64,000 nucleotides of DNA, from positions 5,890,001-5,954,000 of the forward strand of contig NZ_CP139558.1 of assembly GCF_034262375.1 (NCBI RefSeq), written 5' to 3'. Positions 34,986 through 41,522 of the stretch are shown in pieces. The notes beneath the pieces are model-generated. The model was not told the DNA's origin. It saw nothing but the letters and a program-made list of their open reading frames with translations, and did no database searches. Position numbers and translations under genes: made by a program. This stretch comes from Mucilaginibacter sabulilitoris (lineage in GTDB: Bacteria; Bacteroidota; Bacteroidia; Sphingobacteriales; Sphingobacteriaceae). Numbering within the stretch: position 1 is the first letter of the stretch; each line of letters begins with the position of its first letter.

Positions 34986-35095
34986 CTTATCAAGAAAGAC
35001 TGAGGGAAAGGCCCAAAGACGTCTTAGCAACCTGTACATCCGCATAATGTAAAAGGTGCTAATTCCTGCTCCGCGTAATGGAGAGAGATAAAAAG
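34986..35095 (+). promoter_or_regulatory. SAM-I (S-box) riboswitch aptamer
   Basis: All parts of the class are present in order: P1 5-prime strand CTTATC; P2 AAGAC (34996-35000) with GTCTT (35021-35025) and the kink-turn/pseudoknot block GAGGGAAAGGCCC; AGCAACC; P3 TACAT/ATGTA; the conserved AAGGTGCTAATTCCTGC; P4 CTCC/GGAG; and GAGAGATAA closing P1. It binds S-adenosylmethionine. Downstream, a weak hairpin (TTATAA/TTATAG) and T7 at 35135-35141 may act as expression platform. The next gene is tRNA-Cys; no methionine or cysteine biosynthesis gene follows. Confidence 0.92.
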
Positions 35096-35142
35096 ATTCT
35101 TAACCTCTGCCTGTCTTTATAAGTGATTTTATAGTTTTTTTA

Positions 35143-35213
35143 AGTCGCGTGACCGAGAGGATAGGTTAAGGTCTGCAAAACCTTTTACGGCAGTTCGAAT
35201 CTGCCCGCGACAT
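35143..35213 (+). tRNA. tRNA-Cys (GCA)
   Basis: The cloverleaf folds: acceptor AGTCGCG with CGCGACA (first pair A-A unpaired), U8, D arm ACC/GGT, anticodon arm AAGGT/ACCTT with GCA at 35175-35177, T arm GGCAG-TTCGAAT-CTGCC. Discriminator is T, the known identity base for tRNA-Cys. CCA is not encoded. It begins two bases after the T7 tract that follows the SAM riboswitch. Confidence 0.93.
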
Positions 35214-35341
35214 CATATTTCCCTTTTAGTTTCCTGAATAAGCATACTGCACGATCATGTTGCCGATGTGTTTTATATTCCATATTTTTATCGCTGCCGG
35301 CAGGTACTTTAAACCAGTAAACAATCACCTGCCCTACCAGT

Positions 35342-35728
35342 ATGAAGATATTTAACATCGTTTTTGTTGTTCTGTTTATTATTTTCGCGGCGTTACAATA
35401 CAACGATCCTGACCCTTACATTTGGGTACCCATATATTTATACAGCGCTTTTTTTTGCTACATGGCGGCACGCAAAAAGTTTTATCCGGTGGGTTATGCC
35501 ATTGGCATATTTATTTATTTGGCCTATGCTGTATATAAAATTTTTGACCGCAACGGATTAATCGATTGGTTTGAATATCACCATGCCGAAAGCCTTGTAG
35601 AAAGCATGAAGGCCGAAAAGCCCTGGATTGAAGAAGTGCGCGAGTTTTTTGGTTTGCTGATATGCGTAGCAGTACTGGCTATTAATTGGATATATAGCCT
35701 TAGGCTTAAAAAGCGGGTAACGTATTAA
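35342..35728 (+). CDS. TMEM220-type small membrane protein
   Basis: The 128-residue protein has four hydrophobic segments. The start MKIFNIVFVVLFIIFAALQYNDPDPYIWVPIYLYSA is the mark of the transmembrane-220 family (QYNDPDPxxW). Function is unknown. It begins 128 bp after tRNA-Cys; it could be read from the riboswitch promoter through the tRNA, though there is no direct sign of this. A terminator-like hairpin follows at 35738. Confidence 0.85.
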   Translation: MKIFNIVFVVLFIIFAALQYNDPDPYIWVPIYLYSAFFCYMAARKKFYPVGYAIGIFIYLAYAVYKIFDRNGLIDWFEYHHAESLVESMKAEKPWIEEVREFFGLLICVAVLAINWIYSLRLKKRVTY

Positions 35729-35737
35729 CCCGATAAC

Positions 35738-35771
35738 AAAAAAGTCTATCCCAAATGGGAAAGACTTTTAC
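35738..35771 (+). terminator. Terminator after the TMEM220-type gene
   Basis: AAAAGTCTATCCCA and TGGGAAAGACTTTT form a long stem with one mismatch and a short loop, ten bases after the stop codon, and run into a TTTTACTTTTT stretch. Confidence 0.75.
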
Positions 35772-35780
35772 TTTTTAAAA

Positions 35781-35800
35781 CCCTCTCTTTTTAGAGAGGG
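35781..35800. repeat. Short inverted repeat of the dispersed CCCTCTCT type
   Basis: CCCTCTCT-TTTT-AGAGAGGG, followed by two copies of CAGGGGTGA at about 35802 and 35820. It resembles the CCCTCTCC elements at 37388 and may help end the bestrophin transcript from the minus strand. Confidence 0.5.
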
Positions 35801-35835
35801 CAGGGGTGAAACATATTAGCAGGGGTGACGATGTA

Positions 35836-36759
35836 TTACAAAATATAGAACACGGCCGCACCAACGGGCTGTTTAGCAGGTACAGCATCATTTACCCCTG
35901 GCAGCTCATCTTTCAGCATTTGCTTCAGATCCTGCTCAATTTTACGGCTAATGGCCGTTGTTGGCGTATCGGTAGGCATGTTCTCAAACGGATCCTGCAA
36001 GTGGATAGCCATCTTTTCGATCAGGAAAAATGCCGATGAGATAGCAATTACCAACGGCACCTGCAGTATACCAAAAAACTCAATCAAACTAAAAGGCAGC
36101 AGCAGTACAAAGAACAACACCAGCCAGTGTATGTAAACGCTGTATGTAGCCGGAAACACGGTGTTCTTGATCCGCTCACAACCGCCCATGGAATTAATAA
36201 AACCGGTTAGGGTATTATCCATAGCTACCTGCTGGTATTCGTTTATCCAGCCCAGTTTGTATAAAGTACGCAGATCATGGCCCTGCAGTTCGTTTAGCGC
36301 TACGGGTGCGTTATCCATCCTTTCAATATTTGCAATATCATCATTGCTTAAATAAGCCTCCAGGTTTTGTTTGCCATTTTGCCGGCGCAAATGGCGGCTA
36401 AGGCTGTAACACCAGGCTATTTGCCGGTTAACCATGCGTTCTTTAAGTGCACGTTTCTCTTCTCCATCTTCAACGAAGGTTAATATCTGCCGGGTGAATG
36501 TACGGCAGTCGTTCACAATGGCGCCCCATAAAATACGGGCTTCCCACCAACGGTCATACGCCTGGTTTGACCGGAAAGCCAGCAACAGCGAAATAATAGT
36601 GCCTAATATGGTAGGTACCGTTAACGGGATAGATACCTCCTTAAAGTTATAATACTGATGTATAAAGTAAATAACCGATGAATAAATGGCCACCATGATC
36701 AGCTCTTTTTTTATTTTGCCAAATACATAGGTAGCCGGTATGTTTTCTTTTAGTAGCAT
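35836..36759 (-). CDS. Bestrophin-family (UPF0187) channel protein
   Basis: The 307-residue protein begins MLLKENIPATYVFGKIKKELIMVAIYSSVIYFIHQYY and contains ALLAFRSNQAYDRWWEARILWGAIVNDCRTFTRQIL, the bacterial bestrophin signature, and later a DPFENMPTDTP acidic loop as found in the calcium/neck region of bestrophins. These form pentameric ion channels in the inner membrane; bacterial members studied conduct cations rather than chloride. It is followed upstream (on the same strand) by the stress-protein gene, 25 bp away, so both may be one unit with that gene first. Confidence 0.9.
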   Translation of the reverse strand: MLLKENIPATYVFGKIKKELIMVAIYSSVIYFIHQYYNFKEVSIPLTVPTILGTIISLLLAFRSNQAYDRWWEARILWGAIVNDCRTFTRQILTFVEDGEEKRALKERMVNRQIAWCYSLSRHLRRQNGKQNLEAYLSNDDIANIERMDNAPVALNELQGHDLRTLYKLGWINEYQQVAMDNTLTGFINSMGGCERIKNTVFPATYSVYIHWLVLFFVLLLPFSLIEFFGILQVPLVIAISSAFFLIEKMAIHLQDPFENMPTDTPTTAISRKIEQDLKQMLKDELPGVNDAVPAKQPVGAAVFYIL

Positions 36760-36784
36760 AACGTTTTAATAATTAAATTTTTAA

Positions 36785-37264
36785 TTACTGTTGTTCAATT
36801 AACTCTACCTCTTCGGCAACAATATTGGCCATGATGCCCGGTGTTTCGGTTATTGAAATTGTTCGTTTACCGCTTTTGGCTATCAGCACTTCGGGGTCTA
36901 TACTGTTTTTAAAAAGCATCTGGTAGTTATCATGCGGTATCACAATGGCATCAACGTTATGGGCATCCAGGTAGTTATTAAAAACAGCCATGGTACTGCC
37001 ATAAAAAAAATCGATGTTGATATGATTAATTAAATGGCTGTAGTCTTTTTCCAGCTCGCGGCACCTTACATAAAAATTATCAGGTATGTGCCTGTACTCT
37101 GCCGACCTGCGCGAAAGCATAAGCAGTTCGCTGATAGAGTCGGTTATTTTCAGCATGTGCACCAATATAATATTGAGCTTTTTAGGATAATATTGCTGTG
37201 CTAATGAAGGGATGCATTGCAGTGACTGTGCGGTAAAATCAGTTGGGATAAGCAGCGTTTTCAT
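36785..37264 (-). CDS. Universal-stress-protein-like protein, divergent
   Basis: The 159-residue cytoplasmic protein begins MKTLLIPTDFTAQSLQCI, the usual first strand and turn of UspA-like folds. VDAIVIPHDNY marks the fourth strand. The ATP-binding glycine motif of canonical UspA is not visible, so nucleotide binding is doubtful. It lies 25 bp before the bestrophin gene on the same strand and may be co-transcribed with it. Role unknown. Confidence 0.7.
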   Translation of the reverse strand: MKTLLIPTDFTAQSLQCIPSLAQQYYPKKLNIILVHMLKITDSISELLMLSRRSAEYRHIPDNFYVRCRELEKDYSHLINHINIDFFYGSTMAVFNNYLDAHNVDAIVIPHDNYQMLFKNSIDPEVLIAKSGKRTISITETPGIMANIVAEEVELIEQQ

Positions 37265-37387
37265 AGTCGTTTTTTGATTAATGGTTTAACTTATATGTTT
37301 TGTTGATACAAGTGTAGCCCCCAATAATTAAGACGATCTAAGAAAGTTATTAGAATTTGATTAGAATTTCACCCCCCTCCAAAGTCA

Positions 37388-37477
37388 CCTCACTCTAACC
37401 CTCTCCAAAGGAGAGGGAGCTAATATCTTTAAACATGCAATTTAAAGCCCTCTCCCTTGGAGAGGGTTAGAGTGAGG
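37388..37477. repeat. 90-bp dispersed-type inverted repeat with CCCTCTCC/GGAGAGGG arms
   Basis: CCTCACTCTAACCCTCTCC (37388-37406) is exactly complementary to the right end (37459-37477). Inside, both arms also fold on themselves (CCCTCTCC-AAA-GGAGAGGG and CCCTCTCC-CTT-GGAGAGGG) round an AT-rich centre. The right end touches the stop codon of the histidine kinase gene. This form is typical of repeats scattered in Bacteroidota genomes; here it may act as terminator for the kinase. Confidence 0.75.
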
Positions 37478-38839
37478 TTACACTTCAACCGGCAAAAAAA
37501 CCTTGATCTCTGTACCGCTGCCCACTTCTGAGCGGATACCGATGGTGCCTTTATGCAACCGTATAATATTTAAAGTTAAAGGTAGGCCAACGCCATGGCC
37601 CTCATAGTCGTGCGTATTGGAAGCCCTGAAAAACGGCTCAAATATGTGCTGTAATTCGGTTTGGGGTATGCCAATGCCCTGGTCGACAACAGAAATGATC
37701 ACTTTATTATTTTCAACCTTGATGCTTACCTTCACCATAAGGTTATCTGAGTATTTACAGGCATTGCTGATGATATTGGTAATGGCCAGCCGCAATAAGT
37801 TATTGTTCCCCTTTACATAAAGCAGGCGTTCGTCGGCGGGCATATTTGCAAAGTCTATCTGTATATTACTGTTGGGCTTTATCTTTTTAACAGATTCGGA
37901 AGCTATTATTACAAGCTCATCAATCCTGATACTTTCCCAGCGCTGTTTTTCACCATCAAACCCAGATTGAGCAAGCGACAACAGGCTACTCAATATCTGG
38001 TTCAGTTTTTCCGATTCGGCATAAATGGTTTTAAATATTTCGCGCTGCTGCGGGGTGACATCCAACTTATTTAACGCCAGTTCGGCTTCGGAGCTGATAA
38101 CCGTTAATGGTGTGCGCAGCTCATGTGAGGCATTACTTACAAAGTTATTTTGGGTTTCGAAGGCAGTCTCCAACCGGTCGAGCATGTCGTTAAAGGTGTA
38201 TGACAGTTCGGTTACCTCATCTTTGCCACTTAACTCATCAAGCCGGAAATGCAGATTGTTGGCGGTAATGCTTTTAACATTGCTAATGATGCGCCGTATA
38301 GGCTGAAAGGTGTAAAATGAAAATATCTTCCCGACAAAATAAACCAACACCATAGCAACTAGAAACCCATATATCAATGTACGCTGCAGAATTTTCAACT
38401 CATCGAAACCCGATGGGTCTGCTGCCGAAACTATCACGATGTACTTTTTATCGTTTTTTGCAAATACCTTACCCGCGTAAAAGGTATTTTCGACCTTATG
38501 ACGCGCGTTGCCGTCTCTTAATATCCGCCCAATAAAATCACTCTTTACATCAATATGTCCGGGTATGTGAACCCTGTTTATGGTATCGATATCGAAAATA
38601 TAGGCTTTTTCAGCCTCCAGCTTTTCCAGGTATTTGTTCCTTACTTCCTGGTATGCCCTGCTCTTGGAACTGGGAAAAACATTTACCTCGGCCGATATAT
38701 TTACACGGGCTTCCAGCCGCTTGAAAAAGTCATCAAAACCAAACTTATACACCAAATAAAAAATGGTAATATTAAGCAGCAACAATATAGCGCCCGAGAG
38801 CAGCAGGAACAGCAGGGTTATTTTACTTTGTATCTTCAT
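37478..38839 (-). CDS. Sensor histidine kinase of a two-component system
   Basis: The 453-residue protein has a first helix at about 8-30 (LLFLLLSGAILLLLNITIFYLVY), a periplasmic domain to about 150, a second helix (LIYGFLVAMVLVYFVGKIF), HAMP, and a HisKA domain with the phosphate-accepting His in NASHELRTPLTV. The ATPase domain has N box LAITNIISNACKYS, DQGIGIP and GHGVGLPLTLNI. It overlaps its response regulator gene by 17 bp. Signal unknown; a metal or envelope stress signal is common for this OmpR/CusS-like group, but this is inference. Confidence 0.92.
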   Translation of the reverse strand: MKIQSKITLLFLLLSGAILLLLNITIFYLVYKFGFDDFFKRLEARVNISAEVNVFPSSKSRAYQEVRNKYLEKLEAEKAYIFDIDTINRVHIPGHIDVKSDFIGRILRDGNARHKVENTFYAGKVFAKNDKKYIVIVSAADPSGFDELKILQRTLIYGFLVAMVLVYFVGKIFSFYTFQPIRRIISNVKSITANNLHFRLDELSGKDEVTELSYTFNDMLDRLETAFETQNNFVSNASHELRTPLTVISSEAELALNKLDVTPQQREIFKTIYAESEKLNQILSSLLSLAQSGFDGEKQRWESIRIDELVIIASESVKKIKPNSNIQIDFANMPADERLLYVKGNNNLLRLAITNIISNACKYSDNLMVKVSIKVENNKVIISVVDQGIGIPQTELQHIFEPFFRASNTHDYEGHGVGLPLTLNIIRLHKGTIGIRSEVGSGTEIKVFLPVEV

Positions 38840-39524
38840 CGAGCTCTCCCTCTTTCATGATATAGCCCATACCAAAAACGGTGTGTATAATTTTTGAGCC
38901 ACCATTTTTCTCGAGCTTTTTGCGCAGATAATTTATGTACACATCAACCACGTTGGTGCCCATGTTAAAATCAATATCCCATACGCTTTCCAGTATCTGA
39001 ATGCGCGACAGTACCTTCTTCTGGTTTTTAACAAAATACTCCAGCAGCCTGAACTCTGTGGCAGTAAGCTTTAAGGGTTCTTTATTCCGGTAAGCTATTT
39101 TTGATTCGGCGTTAAGCTCCAGGTCACTAATGGTGTATACGTTATTTTTAACCTGAACATCGGTACTATTACGGCGCAACAGCGTGCGCAGGCGGGCAGC
39201 CAGTTCGGCAATTTTAAAGGGCTTAACCAGGTAGTCGTCGGCCCCGCTATCTAAACCGCTCACAATATTTTCTGTAGAATCAAGCGCGGTAAGCATAATA
39301 ATGGGCATGGCTTTCTTTTGCTGCCTGATGAGCTTACATACCTGTATGCCGTCCATTACGGGCAGCATAACATCCAGTATCACCAGGTCAAAATCGTTAT
39401 CGAGCGCCATTTGTAAGCCTGTAGCGCCGTTACCGGCTACGCTTATTTCAAAACCGTACTCCGTGAGTCCTCGTTTTATTACCGATACAACATTGGGTTC
39501 ATCCTCAACCAATAATATACCCAT
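38823..39524 (-). CDS. OmpR-family response regulator
   Basis: The 233-residue protein has a receiver domain (acidic pair in LLVEDEP, phospho-Asp in LVILDVMLPVMDG, Lys in YLVKPF) and a winged-helix DNA-binding domain with TATEFRLLEYFVKNQKKVLSR and VDVYINYLRKKL. It is activated by the kinase encoded just downstream, with which it overlaps by 17 bp. Target genes cannot be read from the window. The gene is first in the pair. Confidence 0.94.
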   Translation of the reverse strand: MGILLVEDEPNVVSVIKRGLTEYGFEISVAGNGATGLQMALDNDFDLVILDVMLPVMDGIQVCKLIRQQKKAMPIIMLTALDSTENIVSGLDSGADDYLVKPFKIAELAARLRTLLRRNSTDVQVKNNVYTISDLELNAESKIAYRNKEPLKLTATEFRLLEYFVKNQKKVLSRIQILESVWDIDFNMGTNVVDVYINYLRKKLEKNGGSKIIHTVFGMGYIMKEGELDEDTK

Positions 39525-39666
39525 ATTTTGCCAGCATATTTTTTTTGAAAGTATACATTATTTTTATTTAATACGCACTTAGTGTTGCGTACATAATAAA
39601 GCAACTAACTTTTATTAAGTTTTTAAATATTGTGATATAAAGTGCCTGGATAGCTGAACAGCGGCA

Positions 39667-40422
39667 TTAACCCCGTCCTAAAATCATATTAACCGTTACG
39701 CCAATCACTTCTTTAATATAGGTGTTCCATTTGGCCAGCGCGCCGGCATTGGGTGTTATGTCCCAAAATGACGGATCTTTAGTTCCGGCGATATAGGCAC
39801 AAGAATAAGGTATTACATCCATACCAGCCTTTTTAAATATCCCTAATGAGCGCCGCATGTGAAAAGCCGATGTTACCAGCAAATACGGGCCTTGCAAACC
39901 TTGTTTTTTCAATAGGGCTTTGGTTAACGTGGCGTTTTCAAGCGTATTGCGCGAATTGTTCTCTATCAATATACAGCTATCGGGTACCTGCATATTCTTT
40001 AGCTGAATTTTGGCCCAGCTGCCTTCCCTGAAGCTGTCCGGGTTTAAATTTCCATTACCGCCGGTTATCACGATATGCTTCGCCCTACCCGTCTTTTGTA
40101 AAAGCACACCCTGTATAAACCTGTCGGCAGCATCGCTAAACATGCCGTTCCCTTTACCGTCGTATGATGCAAAGCCTCCTAATACAATAGCGGTACTGTA
40201 CACTTTACCGTTTACAAGTTTCGCGGCAGGAACATCCCAGGCTTTTGCAAACTGATCTTGCAGAAATGAATTAGAGAAAATATACAGCAGGCCCACGCCG
40301 TAAAGTAAACACCTGCGTTTTGTTTTAGCATTCTTTGAAAATACGGCTATCAGCAATATAACAAACACGTATGACAGCGGATAAAGCAAAAACGCCAATA
40401 CCTTTGAAAGGATAAAAAACAT
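39667..40422 (-). CDS. YdcF/ElyC-type DUF218 membrane protein
   Basis: The 251-residue protein has two N-terminal membrane helices and a DUF218 domain: YSTAIVLGGFASYDGKGNGMFSDAADRFIQG, HIVITGGNGN, DSCILIENNSRNTLENATLTKALL, and LLVTSAFHMRRSLGIFKKAGM. E. coli ElyC, of similar layout, is linked to envelope and lipid-carrier homeostasis. Exact activity is unknown. Monocistronic, divergent from the small gene at 40554. Confidence 0.85.
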   Translation of the reverse strand: MFFILSKVLAFLLYPLSYVFVILLIAVFSKNAKTKRRCLLYGVGLLYIFSNSFLQDQFAKAWDVPAAKLVNGKVYSTAIVLGGFASYDGKGNGMFSDAADRFIQGVLLQKTGRAKHIVITGGNGNLNPDSFREGSWAKIQLKNMQVPDSCILIENNSRNTLENATLTKALLKKQGLQGPYLLVTSAFHMRRSLGIFKKAGMDVIPYSCAYIAGTKDPSFWDITPNAGALAKWNTYIKEVIGVTVNMILGRG

Positions 40423-40553
40423 AACTGTAACAGGCTTTTGCCGTAAAAGTAATTAAAAACATTAAACCTTTTACCCGCCCGAACATCTTAAAAATAAGCC
40501 ACGTAACAAACTGGCATTATGATTGTCATATAAAATATTAAAAAACAGAAATT

Positions 40554-40763
40554 ATGGGCTTATTGAAATTCCTTGTCGTGGGTGCAGCAGTTGCTTACGG
40601 CATAAACTACATCACTAAAAAGGGTCCAGACGGTAAGTCGATCATTGACGACCTTGCCGAAAACGGACCTGAGTGGATGGATCGTGCAAAAAAATACGGC
40701 GAGCTTACTTTAGAGCAAATAGCTGTGCGTGCACAAAATTTCAGGGATAATAACGGGTTTTAA
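40554..40763 (+). CDS. Small protein with N-terminal hydrophobic segment, unknown function
   Basis: The 69-residue product begins GLLKFLVVGAAVAYGINYITKKG, a short membrane or signal-anchor helix, then a charged helical part (DDLAENGPEWMDRAKKYGELTLEQIAV) like YtxH-type or phage-shock-type small proteins. It reads as a real gene, with good codon use, and ends 23 bp before the arylesterase start. Function unknown. Confidence 0.65.
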   Translation: MGLLKFLVVGAAVAYGINYITKKGPDGKSIIDDLAENGPEWMDRAKKYGELTLEQIAVRAQNFRDNNGF

Positions 40764-40786
40764 AATAGACGGTTACATTATCCTGT

Positions 40787-41341
40787 ATGTATAATATTCT
40801 TTTTTTTGGCGATAGTCTCACGGCAGGCTATGGCCTTAAAAATGTTAAAACAGAATCACTCCCTGCCCTGGTACAGCAAAAAATAGACGCAGAAAAATTG
40901 CCTTATCATGTAATTAATGGCGGACTTAGCGGAGATAACACGGCAGGGGGCCTTCTTCGTTTAGATTACTGGACCAACAGGCCTATCCACATATTTGTAC
41001 TGGAGCTGGGCGTAAATGATATTATCAGAGGTATATCGCCACAAACCACCTTTAAAAACCTGCAGGCCATAATTGATAAAGTAAAACTTAAGTTTCCGAA
41101 TGTAAAGCTTGCCCTGATGGGCATGGAGATCCCTGCTTTTATCCCTGGCCTTTTCGCTGCGGAATTTAGGGCGATATTCCGCAAGCTGGCCGATGCTAAT
41201 CAAATGGCATTTGTTCCTTTTTACCTTAAAGACGTAGCCGGACGCCCCCACTTGAACCTGCCCGACATGCTGCATCCCTCTGCCGAAGGCTACCGCATTA
41301 TGGCCGATAATGTTTGGCCGGTATTGCTACCATTATTATAA
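40787..41341 (+). CDS. SGNH arylesterase, TesA-like
   Basis: The 184-residue protein has block I FFGDSLTAGYGL (nucleophile Ser), Gly in GGLSGDNTAGG, Asn in LGVNDIIRG and the Asp/His pair in DMLHPSAEGY. This is the TesA/arylesterase subgroup; the E. coli enzyme is a thioesterase, lysophospholipase and esterase. No signal peptide is visible, so it may be cytoplasmic here. It is placed 23 bp after the small 40554 gene and is likely on the same message. Confidence 0.88.
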   Translation: MYNILFFGDSLTAGYGLKNVKTESLPALVQQKIDAEKLPYHVINGGLSGDNTAGGLLRLDYWTNRPIHIFVLELGVNDIIRGISPQTTFKNLQAIIDKVKLKFPNVKLALMGMEIPAFIPGLFAAEFRAIFRKLADANQMAFVPFYLKDVAGRPHLNLPDMLHPSAEGYRIMADNVWPVLLPLL

Positions 41342-41522
41342 ATTTCAAATAATCTGCCCACCGTGCAGACAGTACAGGATAGTTGCGCTTGCGTATACCA
41401 AAATATCCTGTTAACATTGTTATCAGCCCAATTAAATTAATGCAGGTAACAATCATCTATTTTTCGAACAGATTTTTGCTAAAAGCATTTGCCAGTATTT
41501 ATAAACCGTTTTTACGCAATAT

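Noticed and set aside
35185..35403. 72-codon minus-strand frame over tRNA-Cys
   Set aside because: Antisense to the tRNA and to the start of the TMEM220-type gene; no domain.
37388..37477. Repeat read as part of a CRISPR array
   Set aside because: There is one inverted repeat, not a series of direct repeats with spacers. No cas genes in the window.
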